Shown one piece after another: positions 34,536-43,035 of a stretch of 64,000 nucleotides of DNA. The first letter of the stretch is position 1. Each line of letters begins with the position of its first letter. The position numbers were made by a program, and so were the translations under genes. Origin of the DNA: Streptomyces lanatus (GTDB taxonomy: Bacteria; Actinomycetota; Actinomycetes; Streptomycetales; Streptomycetaceae); the NCBI RefSeq assembly GCF_014655715.1, contig NZ_BNBM01000004.1, forward strand, positions 381,639-445,638, written 5' to 3'. The notes under the pieces were generated by a model, which was not told the origin of the DNA, ran no database searches, and worked only from the letters and a program-made list of their open reading frames with translations.

Positions 34536-36181
34536 CCGCGCCGACGACCGTGACCGACTCCTGCGAGACGGAACTGCTGACGCGCGTGCTGAGCGCGTTG
34601 CTGCGCGAGGACGTGGTCGGGCTGCGCAGCCGTTCCACACATGAGAGGCGGCCTGACGGGGACTGGCTACGGCTCCCGGTGGCGGACGGCGACGCCCTGC
34701 TGCTGCCCGTCGCCGAGGACGGCTACCAGTCCGCGTACGCCGCCCGGCTCCCGCTCCTCCTCCGCGAGTCCGACGGTGCCGAACTCTCGTCGTACGACAC
34801 CGTCCTCGCCGCCCTGCGCGCGCTCGCCGAACCCGAGGACCGGGACGGTTTCGACGCCTTCGCCGAGGAGTGCCGTCAGACGCTGGAGACGATGCGGCTG
34901 CACGCGGCGACGCGGGCCGAGGTCGTGGAAGGGCTGAGCACGCCGGGGACGGGCCTGGCCGCGAGCCTGGCGTACGACACTCTCGCCGCCCGGCTCGACC
35001 ACCCCGTCTATCCGACGGCGCGCGGCCGCTCGGGCCTGGACGAGAAGCAACTGCGGGCGTACGCACCGGAGTTCCATCCGCGGTTCGCCCTCCGCTGGGT
35101 CGCCGTGCCCCGGGAAGCGGTCACCGTGGAAGGCACACTGCCGGACCTCTGGCCCACGGACGGGCACGGCACCCACGTCATGCTGCCGGTCCATCCGCTG
35201 ACCGTCGACGCCCTCCCCCCGGGCACAGCACTCACCGACCAACCCCACCTCGACGTCGTACCCACCCTCTCCATGCGCACCGTGGCGACGGTCGCCGACC
35301 CCTCCCTGCACCTCAAACTTCCCCTAGCCACCGCCACGTTGGGCCTGCGCAACAAGCGGACCATCAAGCCGGGCACCCTCGCCGACGGTGCGGCCGGGCA
35401 GCGGCTGGTGGAGGCGGTGATCGACCGGGAGCCCCGGTTCAAGGACCTGATCCTGCACGCCGACGAGACGACCTACGCGCACGCCGGGCACGAGCTGCTC
35501 GCCGTCCTCTGCCGCCGCTACCCCGCCGGCCTCGACGACGCCGTGGTCGTGCCGATGGCCGCGCTGCTCGCGCAGGCCCCCGACGGGCGGCTGGTCCTGG
35601 ACGACCTCGCCGACCGCTTCTACGGCGGCGACCCGCTCGCTCTGCTGGACGCGGCCCTCACCCTGCTCTTCGACTGGCAGACGACCCTGTTCGGTCACGG
35701 CATCGCGTTGGAGTCCCACCAGCAGAACATCTCGCTGGTGCTGCGCCCGGACGGTCTGCGACTGCTGTTCAAGGACAACGACGGGCCGCGCATCAACAGC
35801 GAGCGGCTCGACGCCGTGCTCCCGGGGCCGTGGGGCTTCGACGACGCCCGGATCTTCGGCACGGACGACGGTCCGGTCGCCGACGTGTTCACCACGATCA
35901 CGGTCCATCTGTGCGCGGGCGCCTACGCGTTCGGGCTCCCCCGGTATCGCCGTGACCTGCTGGATCTCGTACGGCGGCGGCTGACGGAGGCCATCGACCG
36001 GCTGGGCGGCGACGCGGCGCACGTGCTGCGGGCCCGGGTGCTGGAGGCGGCTGGGCTGCCGGTGAAGGCGATGGTGTCGGCCGGGACGCTGCTGTCCAAG
36101 GAGCGTTCGGGCGCGGCGGACATCAACAAGCACTACACGACCGGCCCCAACTACCTTCTCCCTTCGGGAGGTTCGGTATGA
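34532..36181 (+). CDS. NIS siderophore synthetase (IucA/IucC family), PvsB-like by position
   Basis: This 549-residue NRPS-independent siderophore synthetase has an adenylating IucA/IucC domain (SMRTVA near 250, LGLRNKRTIK) and a C-terminal FhuF-like extension (GHGIALESHQQNISLVL, KDNDGPRI, then KAMVSAGTLLSKERSG). The nucleotide-binding motif usually written HPxHPxxKxRxG reads HPVYPTARGRSG (157-168), so the second His and the Lys are missing while the rest of the fold is kept. It would activate a carboxylate and join it to an amine or alcohol. Stop and start overlap with both neighbours. Confidence 0.85.
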   Translation: MTAPTTVTDSCETELLTRVLSALLREDVVGLRSRSTHERRPDGDWLRLPVADGDALLLPVAEDGYQSAYAARLPLLLRESDGAELSSYDTVLAALRALAEPEDRDGFDAFAEECRQTLETMRLHAATRAEVVEGLSTPGTGLAASLAYDTLAARLDHPVYPTARGRSGLDEKQLRAYAPEFHPRFALRWVAVPREAVTVEGTLPDLWPTDGHGTHVMLPVHPLTVDALPPGTALTDQPHLDVVPTLSMRTVATVADPSLHLKLPLATATLGLRNKRTIKPGTLADGAAGQRLVEAVIDREPRFKDLILHADETTYAHAGHELLAVLCRRYPAGLDDAVVVPMAALLAQAPDGRLVLDDLADRFYGGDPLALLDAALTLLFDWQTTLFGHGIALESHQQNISLVLRPDGLRLLFKDNDGPRINSERLDAVLPGPWGFDDARIFGTDDGPVADVFTTITVHLCAGAYAFGLPRYRRDLLDLVRRRLTEAIDRLGGDAAHVLRARVLEAAGLPVKAMVSAGTLLSKERSGAADINKHYTTGPNYLLPSGGSV

Positions 36182-37362
36182 GCGCCGAGGCGCTGCGGAT
36201 GCCGGCGTCCGCGCGGGGTCAGGTGCACGCTGTGGCCGGCTGCTACTTCGTGGCGTCGTTCGCCGCGCTGGGGCTGCCGCCGTATCTCACCGAGATCCTG
36301 CCGGAGCTGGGTGACCGGGGTGCCCGCTGGGCGGGGGTGCTGTATGTGGTGCCGACGGTGTTCGGCGCGCTCGGCGCCCCGCTGTGGGGGCGGCTCGCCG
36401 ACCGGTACGGGAGAAAACGGCTGCTGCTGCGCGCCCAGTTGGGGCTCGCCGTGTCCTTCCTGCTCGCGGGCTGGGCCGACTCCCTGACCACCTTCACCGT
36501 GGCGCTGGTGCTGCAGGGCATCCTGGGCGGCACGTTCGCCGCGTCCAACGGCTATCTGGGCGCGACCCTCCAGGGACCGGCGCTGTCAAAGGCGCTCACG
36601 CTGATGCAGGGCAGTGCGCGGGCCGCGCTGGTCGCCGCGCCGATCGTGGTCGGCTCGCTGTCGGGCTGGCTGTCGCCGCACCGCCAGTACGCCCTGCTCG
36701 CCGTACTGCCGCTGACGGCGGCCCTGTTGCTCGCTGCGCTGCCTGAACCCGAGCGCGCGCGGGAGGCGGAGCGCATACCCGAGGCGGTCGACGCCGCCCC
36801 GCCGATCGTCTCCCTGAAGACCCTCTACGTCCTGGAGTTCGCCTTCGTGTTCTCCACCGTCATCTCCTTCCCCTACCTCATCGCGCTCGTCGACGACCGC
36901 CTCCCGGGCACCTCCCCGGCGCTGTCCGGAGTCCTGTTCGCGCTGCCCCACGTGTGCTACCTGCTGGCGGCGCTGCCCGTGCACGCCGCCTTCCGGGACC
37001 GTCCGCGCGGCGGGCTCGCGCTCGGCTTCACCTGCATCGCGCTCGGGCTCGCCGGACACGGGATCGCCGGGTCCCTGACCGCCCTGATCGCCGTACGGCT
37101 GCTGCTGGGCGCGGGGCTCACGCTCGGGCTCGTGTGTCTGTCGGTGCTGGCCGCCGACTGCGCCAAGGGCCGGGCGCCCGGCGGGCTGTTCGGTTCGCTC
37201 GAGTTCTTCTCCAAGGCCGGCGCGGTCGCCGCCGGCGTGGCCGCGGCGGCGGGCAGTGCCCGCTTCGGACCGGCCGCACCCGTACTGATCGGCGGTGCCG
37301 CCGCCGCTGTCACGGCCATCGTTCTCCCCACACCGCACCTGCGCACCCGCTGGAGCCGTTGA
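36178..37362 (+). CDS. MFS exporter of the siderophore cluster, PvsC-like
   Basis: This 394-residue 12-helix major facilitator has the signature loop GRLADRYGRKRLLL between helices 2 and 3 and a weaker counterpart in the second half. Its position between the two synthetase genes, with overlapping start and stop codons on both sides, matches the exporter genes pvsC and sbnD of carboxylate siderophore clusters. It probably releases the finished apo-siderophore. Confidence 0.85.
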   Translation: MSAEALRMPASARGQVHAVAGCYFVASFAALGLPPYLTEILPELGDRGARWAGVLYVVPTVFGALGAPLWGRLADRYGRKRLLLRAQLGLAVSFLLAGWADSLTTFTVALVLQGILGGTFAASNGYLGATLQGPALSKALTLMQGSARAALVAAPIVVGSLSGWLSPHRQYALLAVLPLTAALLLAALPEPERAREAERIPEAVDAAPPIVSLKTLYVLEFAFVFSTVISFPYLIALVDDRLPGTSPALSGVLFALPHVCYLLAALPVHAAFRDRPRGGLALGFTCIALGLAGHGIAGSLTALIAVRLLLGAGLTLGLVCLSVLAADCAKGRAPGGLFGSLEFFSKAGAVAAGVAAAAGSARFGPAAPVLIGGAAAAVTAIVLPTPHLRTRWSR

Positions 37363-39098
37363 TGCCCTCCCTGACCGACTCGCTCCCCGAGCAGGGCACT
37401 GCCCCGGTCGTCTCCGCCGAACTGCCCACCGCCGACGAGGTCGTGGCCCACACCCTGCTCAACTGCCTGCTGCGCGAGGTCTCCGGGCCCGAGCACCAGA
37501 GCGTCGTCACCGACGGCCGGCTGCTGCTGCGCCTGCCCCGCCGCGGCGTCCTGCTGCGCGTCGCCCTGCGCCGTACGTCGCTCATCGGGGCGCACCGGTT
37601 CACCGGGCCGGTGAGCGAGCAACGCGACGGCGACTGGGCGGAGGTGGACTGGCGGCGCCTCGCCGAGTACACGCACGACGAGCTGTGGCTGCGGACGGGC
37701 GTGCGCAACGAGGAGTTCCTGGAGCAGATCGTCTCCAGCCACGACGCCGTCGCGACGGCCCTGGCCGCCCCGCGCGCGACGAAAGTCGCGGACGCCTATC
37801 TCTCCTCAGAGCAGTCCCTGCTGTTCGGCCACCGCTTCCACCCCACCCCGAAGGCCCGCACGGGCGATCCGCGCGCCTGGTCCGCCTACGCCCCCGAGGT
37901 CGGCGCGTCCTTCCCGCTGCGGCACCTCGCCGTACGCGACCACCTGATCGCCGAGGAGCACGCCGACCCGGCGTCGCTCGCCCCGCTCGACCGGCAGCGC
38001 ACGGACGTCCCGGACGGCTACCGACTCCTCCCCGCCCACCCCTGGCAGTACGAGACGCTCCGCGAGCACCCGCTGCTGCGCGCCGCCCTCGATCGGGGCG
38101 ACGTCCTCGACCTGGGCCCCGGCGGTCAGCCGTTCGCCGCCACCGCGTCGGTGCGCACGCTGTACGACGGGGAGACCTTCCTGAAGTTCAGCCTCAATGT
38201 GCGGATCACCAACTGCCTGCGCAAGAACAGCAGTTACGAGCTGTCCGGCGCGGTCGCCCTCACCCGCGCGCTGGCCCCCGCCTTCGCCGACCTGGCGGAG
38301 CGCTTCCCGGGCAGCGACATGCTCCGCGAGCCCGCCTACCGCACGCTCGCCCTGCCCGGCCCGGACGGCACCCCGGACCGCGCGCTGTTCGAGGGCTTCG
38401 GCGTGATCGTCCGCGAGGGTCTGCCGAGCCGGCTCGCCCCGGGCACCACTCCCCTGCTCGCCGCCGCCGTCGCCGACGAGTACCCGACCGGCGCCGCCCA
38501 CCTGTCCCGCCTCCTCGCCGGAGCGGACGAACAGGCGGCCCTCGACTGGTGGTCGACCTACCTCGACCTCCTCCTCCCACCCGTCCTGTCCGCCTACTTC
38601 GACCACGGCCTGGTCCTGGAGCCGCACCTCCAGAACGTGCTGATCTGCGTCGACGGCGACGGCCGGCCCGCCCAGGTCCTCTTCCGCGACCTGGAGGGCA
38701 CCAAGCTGGTCCCCGACCACCACGAGGACACCCTCGGCGCGCTGCCGCCGGACGTGGCGGGTCCGATGACGTACGACGCGCAGCGCGGCTGGGACCGGGT
38801 CGTGTACTGCCTGCTGGTCAACCATGTCGCCGAGCTGCTCGCCGCCCTCGCCGACCTGCACCCGCAGGCGGAGGCCGCACTCTGGACCCGGGTCCGCGAC
38901 ACGCTCCGGGCCTACGCCGAGGACCAGGGCTGCCCGCCCCGCCTCGCCGCCCTCCTCGCCGGGGTGCCACTGCCCGCCAAGGCCAACCTCCTCACCCGCT
39001 GGGAGCGCAAGGCCGACCGGGAGGCGGGCTACGTCCGGCTGCCGTCACCGCTCGCCGAGGACATCCTGCGCGACAGGACCGGGGGTGCCACCCGATGA
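37362..39098 (+). CDS. NIS siderophore synthetase (IucA/IucC family), PvsD-like by position
   Basis: This 578-residue NIS synthetase has a complete nucleotide motif HRFHPTPKARTG (about 156-167) and RLLPAHPWQYE. The TASVRTLYDGETFLKFSLNV core, the GFGVIVREGL element and the C-terminal VLEPHLQNVLICVDGDG with FRDLEGTKL complete the domain. It would condense citrate or a related acid with an amine or alcohol. The ATG shares bases with the MFS stop (TGATG), and the next gene also overlaps by ATGA. Confidence 0.88.
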   Translation: MPSLTDSLPEQGTAPVVSAELPTADEVVAHTLLNCLLREVSGPEHQSVVTDGRLLLRLPRRGVLLRVALRRTSLIGAHRFTGPVSEQRDGDWAEVDWRRLAEYTHDELWLRTGVRNEEFLEQIVSSHDAVATALAAPRATKVADAYLSSEQSLLFGHRFHPTPKARTGDPRAWSAYAPEVGASFPLRHLAVRDHLIAEEHADPASLAPLDRQRTDVPDGYRLLPAHPWQYETLREHPLLRAALDRGDVLDLGPGGQPFAATASVRTLYDGETFLKFSLNVRITNCLRKNSSYELSGAVALTRALAPAFADLAERFPGSDMLREPAYRTLALPGPDGTPDRALFEGFGVIVREGLPSRLAPGTTPLLAAAVADEYPTGAAHLSRLLAGADEQAALDWWSTYLDLLLPPVLSAYFDHGLVLEPHLQNVLICVDGDGRPAQVLFRDLEGTKLVPDHHEDTLGALPPDVAGPMTYDAQRGWDRVVYCLLVNHVAELLAALADLHPQAEAALWTRVRDTLRAYAEDQGCPPRLAALLAGVPLPAKANLLTRWERKADREAGYVRLPSPLAEDILRDRTGGATR

Positions 39099-40285
39099 CG
39101 CCGTTGGTCCACGACCGTATTCTGTCCCTCGCCCCGACCGAACTCCCCGCGTACATCTATGACTTGGCAGCCCTGCGCGCCCACGCCGCCACCGTGCGGG
39201 ACGCTCTCCCGGAGCGGGTCGAGCTGTACTACGCCGCCAAGGCCAACCCGGAGCCGGAGATCCTCGGCGCGCTCGGCCCGTACGTCGACGGGTACGAGGT
39301 CTCCTCGGGCGGCGAACTCGCCCATGTCGCGGGGGCCGCACCGGGACGGCCGCTCGCCTTCGGCGGTCCCGGCAAGACGCCGGACGAGGTGACGGCCGCG
39401 CTGGAGCTGGGGGTCGAGCGCTTCCATGTGGAGAGCGAGTACGAGCTGCGCATGCTGGCCGAGCTGGCGCGGCTGGTGGCGCCGGGGCGGCGGGTCGCGG
39501 TGCTGCCACGGGTCAATCTGCCGGTGGCCGACGGCTCGTTGGCGGGCAGTGCGCTCGCGATGGGCGGGCGTCCGACCCCGTTCGGCATGGATCCGGTGCG
39601 GGCCGAGCCGGTGATCCGGCAACTGGCCGACGGCACCTACCCCCAGCTCGAACTACGCGGAATCCACGCCCACTTGGCGAGCGGACTGGAAGCGGCCGAA
39701 CAGGTCGCGGTGGCCGAGACCGTCGTCTCGTGGGCGACGGGCCTGGGCGTCGGGCTCGCCGAGGTGAACGTCGGCGGCGGTATGCATGTCGACTACGGCG
39801 CCCCGGAGCGCCGCTTCGACTGGAAGTCCTACGGCACCGGGCTCGCACGGCTCCTCGAACGGCACCCGACCCTGACCCTGCGCATCGAGCCGGGCCGGGC
39901 GCTCACGGCGTACTGCGGCTGGTACGCCACCGAGGTGCTCGATGTGAAGCACAGCCACGGCGAGGAGTTCGCCGTCGTGCGGGGCGGCACGCATCATCTG
40001 CGGACCCCGGCGACCAAGGGCCACGACCAGCCGTGTTCGGTCCTTCCGGTGGACGACTGGCCCCACCCCTGGCCACGGCCGGGTGCCGAGGGCGGGCGGG
40101 TCACGCTGGCGGGACAGCTGTGCACCCCGAAGGACGTCCTGGCCCGGGAGGTGCCGGCGGCCGGGCTGCGGGCCGGGGACCGGGTGGCGTTCGCGCTGGC
40201 CGGGGCGTATGCGTGGAACATCTCCCACCACGACTTCCTGATGCACCCGAGGCCCGGCTTCCACTTCCTGGGAACCGCTGAGTAG
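39095..40285 (+). CDS. PLP-dependent decarboxylase (alanine-racemase fold), PvsE/SbnH-like
   Basis: This 396-residue fold-type III PLP decarboxylase of the ornithine/diaminopimelate type has the Schiff-base lysine Lys49 in YYAAKANPEP, HAHLASG, NVGGGMHVDYG, EPGRALTAYCG and a C-terminal CTPKDVLA (active cysteine) with AGAYAWNISHHDFL. In vibrioferrin and staphyloferrin B pathways such an enzyme decarboxylates a seryl or diaminopropionyl citrate intermediate. It is the last gene of the translationally coupled set, and its stop codon lies inside a tandem repeat. Confidence 0.88.
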   Translation: MTPLVHDRILSLAPTELPAYIYDLAALRAHAATVRDALPERVELYYAAKANPEPEILGALGPYVDGYEVSSGGELAHVAGAAPGRPLAFGGPGKTPDEVTAALELGVERFHVESEYELRMLAELARLVAPGRRVAVLPRVNLPVADGSLAGSALAMGGRPTPFGMDPVRAEPVIRQLADGTYPQLELRGIHAHLASGLEAAEQVAVAETVVSWATGLGVGLAEVNVGGGMHVDYGAPERRFDWKSYGTGLARLLERHPTLTLRIEPGRALTAYCGWYATEVLDVKHSHGEEFAVVRGGTHHLRTPATKGHDQPCSVLPVDDWPHPWPRPGAEGGRVTLAGQLCTPKDVLAREVPAAGLRAGDRVAFALAGAYAWNISHHDFLMHPRPGFHFLGTAE

Positions 40286-40324
40286 ACAGCACCGCTTGGT
40301 AGGCCGCACCGCTGGGTAGACAGC
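40274..40324 (+). repeat. Three tandem 17-bp repeats across the stop codon
   Basis: The units ACCGCTGAGTAGACAGC (40274-40290), ACCGCTTGGTAGGCCGC (40291-40307) and ACCGCTGGGTAGACAGC (40308-40324) are adjacent. The first contains the last two codons and TAG stop of the decarboxylase gene. Confidence 0.9.
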
Positions 40325-40345
40325 ACGTCACTCTAGGCACATGCG

Positions 40346-40375
40346 AAGGGCCGCCCGCGTGAGCGGACGGCCCTT
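40346..40375. terminator. Terminator between siderophore operon and convergent small gene
   Basis: AAGGGCCGCCCGC and GCGGACGGCCCTT pair with one mismatch around a GTGA loop, just after the repeat. It fits the end of the siderophore operon and of the convergent gene. Confidence 0.7.
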
Positions 40376-40396
40376 GGGGTGCGGATGTGCGGCGTC

Positions 40397-40708
40397 TCAG
40401 AACTTGAGGGCGCCGGGCAGCATCCGGGTGACCGGGGTGTCGAGGGCCTTCGCCTCCTGCGGCCGCTGCGTCCGGGCCAGCTCCTTGAGCTGCTCGATCC
40501 GTGCCAGCTGCTCGGAGGGACGCGGCATCTCAGCCCTGCGGTCCGCGGGCACTCCGGTCGTCGCGAGCGAGTCCAGGGTGGCCACGGGGTTGAGCGTTCC
40601 GGCGTTCTTCGGGGCGACCACCGGAGCCGCGCTCGCCAGGGGAGCGGCGAGGCCGGTGATACCGGCCGCGAGACCAACGGCGGCGGCGATACGTCGTGTT
40701 GAGATCAT
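40397..40708 (-). CDS. Small secreted protein of unknown function
   Basis: This 103-residue protein has a clear signal peptide (MISTRRIAAAVGLAAGITGL..., cleavage near ASA-AP, residue 28). The remaining 75 residues are Pro/Ala-rich with a charged helical segment (SEQLARIEQLKELARTQRPQ). No domain is recognised. It is divergent from the NTF2-like gene. Confidence 0.7.
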   Translation of the reverse strand: MISTRRIAAAVGLAAGITGLAAPLASAAPVVAPKNAGTLNPVATLDSLATTGVPADRRAEMPRPSEQLARIEQLKELARTQRPQEAKALDTPVTRMLPGALKF

Positions 40709-40877
40709 GTTTACGGCAACGCGGTCGGCCCGCCCCCGGACACGGCCGACCGGTGCCCCTCACCCGTCAGGCCCAGCGCATCGCAGCGCTTGCCGAGCCC
40801 CCCGGTGCGGAGGACTCTCGGAGGTGAGGCCCTCGCGGCCGCCCCTCGTCCTGCCGCGGGCCTCGTAGGAGGTCACC

Positions 40878-41243
40878 ATGGGCACCACCGCAACCCCGTC
40901 GTTCAATACCGACACACTGCGCCGGGCGGTAGAAGGGCAGAGCCCGGACACGCTTCTCTCGCTGTACACGGACGACGCGGAGATCCGCCTCGTGAACCGC
41001 AACGCGCAGCCGAGCCACCCCAAGGTGCTGACCGGCCGCAACCAGATCTCCGACATGCTCACCGACGTGTACAACCGCGACATGACGCACAAGCTGGAGG
41101 GATGCGTGGTCCAGGGCGACCAGGCGGCCTACAGCGAGTCCTGTGAGTACGCGGACGGCGTGCGTGTGATGTCGGAGTCGATGATCACGCTGCGCGACGG
41201 CAAGATCTCCCGGCAGATCATCATCGAGGCATGGGACGAGTAG
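40878..41243 (+). CDS. NTF2-like/SnoaL-fold protein
   Basis: This 121-residue protein has the SnoaL/NTF2-like pattern: N-terminal helix with SLYTDDAEIRLVN, GRNQISDML, and strands CVVQGDQAAYSESCEY and ESMITLRDGKISRQIII. The fold serves polyketide cyclases, ketosteroid isomerases and many binding proteins, and the sequence does not decide which. A strong ribosome-binding site, TAGGAGG, precedes the ATG. Confidence 0.75.
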   Translation: MGTTATPSFNTDTLRRAVEGQSPDTLLSLYTDDAEIRLVNRNAQPSHPKVLTGRNQISDMLTDVYNRDMTHKLEGCVVQGDQAAYSESCEYADGVRVMSESMITLRDGKISRQIIIEAWDE

Positions 41244-41256
41244 GGAGGACATGGCC

Positions 41257-41334
41257 GAAGGTCCAGGTCTCGGCCCGGCTGACCTGGACCTTCAGGGCAC
41301 GCGCGGCGGCGGGCCGGACCCGTCCGGTCCGGCC
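41257..41334. terminator. Two successive hairpins between convergent genes
   Basis: GAAGGTCCAGGTC and GACCTGGACCTTC form a perfect 13-bp stem (41257-41293), followed by GGCCGGACC and GGTCCGGCC with a 5-nt loop (41312-41334). They lie between the NTF2-like gene and the CU044_5270 gene and can stop both strands. Confidence 0.7.
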
Positions 41335-41411
41335 TCGGCGGGCCTGGCCGATCGCCGTGGCGGGTCGATTGGTCTCCGGCGCCATGTCACGGAAACGGCC
41401 GCCTCCGCCGG

Positions 41412-42404
41412 TCAGCGCATCCAGGCGCTGTATGTCATCACGTCGCCTGCTGTCACGCCGTACCGGGGATCGTCCCGGGTGAAGGTCTGTTCCAGTCCCA
41501 GGACGGAACCGTCGGCGGGGTTCATGATCAGCATGCGTCGGCTGTCCTCACCGTCGTACACATACGCCTGTCCATGCCGGCCCAGCCGGTCCGTGACCCG
41601 ACCGACGGGCCGCAGCCCTTCGGCGTCCGCCAGCAGCCGGGCCAGCGCGGCGGACTCGCGGGGGCCGAGCGTCCAGTGGTCGAGCAGGATCTCGGTGGCG
41701 TCGAGGAGTTCGGCGGTGGACAGGGGCTGGGAATGGTCCGCGAGGAAGGCGCGCTCGGCCTCCTCCAGGTAGTCGTGCAGAGCCTCGGGGTCGTGCGGTG
41801 GCGGGGACTCGGGCGGGGCGTCGCTCCAACTCGGCGGGTACGTCCGCCTGTTGAGGACATGGCCGTCGTCGACCAGGCGCGGTGCGCCGCCCTCGTCGGT
41901 GAGGACCGGCCGGCCGGGGTGACGCGGGTCGGTCGCCACGACGAGCTCGGTGTGGCTGTCGTCGGAGTTCCAGCGCACGATCCTCTCCTGCGGGAGCGTG
42001 ATCGGCGGGTCCTGGTCGCTCATCGCGAGGCTCCAGGACTGCACGTGCGTGCCCTTGCGCAGCTCGGGCGAGCCCTGCGAAGCCGCCTGCTCGGCGCGCT
42101 CGGCCAGCCGTGCCATGGATACGGGCGTGGACTCGGCCCGCACGACCAGCGGGCGGGGCGCGGCGACCGCGGGGGCGGTGGTCTGGCCGGTGAACAGCAG
42201 TGCCGAGACGAGCGCGGCGACGACGGCGGAGGCCGCGAGACCCCAGGCCAGCCGGGTGCGGCGGCGGGGAGCGGGCGGGCGGTGCTCGTGCAGCAGCAGG
42301 TCGAGATGCCGTTCGGCGGTGTGGTCCAGTGGGCCGTCGCCGTAGTGCGGGCCGTCGACCGGTACGGGGTTGGCTCGGCGCAACAGTTCGAGTTCGTCAG
42401 CCAT
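41412..42404 (-). CDS. CU044_5270 family membrane protein, sigma-factor partner
   Basis: This 330-residue protein has a cytoplasmic N-terminus ([19 protein letters not shown]), one membrane helix (about 51-73) and an extracytoplasmic domain. The domain contains [27 protein letters not shown] and the [14 protein letters not shown] ending typical of the CU044_5270 family. Members are encoded beside sigma-70-like genes; here the two genes overlap by 8 bp. It may act as a membrane regulator of the sigma factor; this is inferred from the pairing. Confidence 0.8.
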   Translation of the reverse strand: MADELELLRRANPVPVDGPHYGDGPLDHTAERHLDLLLHEHRPPAPRRRTRLAWGLAASAVVAALVSALLFTGQTTAPAVAAPRPLVVRAESTPVSMARLAERAEQAASQGSPELRKGTHVQSWSLAMSDQDPPITLPQERIVRWNSDDSHTELVVATDPRHPGRPVLTDEGGAPRLVDDGHVLNRRTYPPSWSDAPPESPPPHDPEALHDYLEEAERAFLADHSQPLSTAELLDATEILLDHWTLGPRESAALARLLADAEGLRPVGRVTDRLGRHGQAYVYDGEDSRRMLIMNPADGSVLGLEQTFTRDDPRYGVTAGDVMTYSAWMR

Positions 42405-42930
42405 GGCTTCGTTCCTTGGGCGCGGTCGTCGGGCTCACACGGTCGATCTCGGCTCTCAGCCTGCGGCGGGCGCGGTGCAGCCGCATCGACGCGGCGCGTG
42501 TGCCGCAGCCGAGGGCGACGGCGAGTTCCTCGACGCCGAGTTCCTCCCAAGCCGTCAGCCGCAGCACCTCCTGGTCGGCCGCCGACAGCCGGGCCAGCGC
42601 CTCGTGCACCCAGGCGCCGGGGGCCTCCGCGTCCGGGCTGTCCACCAGGTGCCGGCCGTGCGCGGCGTCGTCGTTGCCCAGCCGGTCCACCAGCCGCCGC
42701 CGGCGTCCGAAGCCGCGTACCGCGTTCGCGAGGCAGTTGCGTGCCACGCCGTACAGCCAGGGCAGCGGGGCGTCCGGGAGGTCGGCCCGGCGGCGCCAGG
42801 CGACGGTGAACACCTCCGCCACCACTTCCTCGACCTCACTCGTACGCCCGTCCAGTCGCCGCGCGACATAGCGGCTGACCGCCCAGTAGTGCTCGCGATA
42901 GGCAGCGGCGAAGGTCTCGTCGTTGCTCAT
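42397..42930 (-). CDS. ECF-type RNA polymerase sigma factor
   Basis: This 177-residue sigma-70 family protein has region 2 (about 10-70, [16 protein letters not shown]...[11 protein letters not shown]...[11 protein letters not shown]) and region 4 (about 115-165, [46 protein letters not shown]). The ATG at 42930 begins the domain; upstream open frame is antisense to the oxidase gene. It overlaps its putative membrane partner and is divergent from the cytochrome oxidase gene. Confidence 0.88.
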   Translation of the reverse strand: MSNDETFAAAYREHYWAVSRYVARRLDGRTSEVEEVVAEVFTVAWRRRADLPDAPLPWLYGVARNCLANAVRGFGRRRRLVDRLGNDDAAHGRHLVDSPDAEAPGAWVHEALARLSAADQEVLRLTAWEELGVEELAVALGCGTRAASMRLHRARRRLRAEIDRVSPTTAPKERSHG

Positions 42931-43035
42931 GTTCCGTTCGTGTCCGGCACCGGCCGGATAGTCACACCCCTTTCCGTGATTCTCGTCGCGTCGGTCGAGT
43001 GTGACGTGTGGGCGGGGCGCGGACACAGGCGGGGC

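Noticed and set aside
33360..40285. Desferrioxamine (desABCD) cluster
   Set aside because: No lysine monooxygenase or acyltransferase gene is present, there are two NIS synthetases, and an ATP-grasp ligase is included.
41251..41772. Plus-strand frame starting at the ATG at 41251
   Set aside because: GGGAGG is only two bases from the ATG, the frame runs through two terminator hairpins and then antisense to the CU044_5270 gene.
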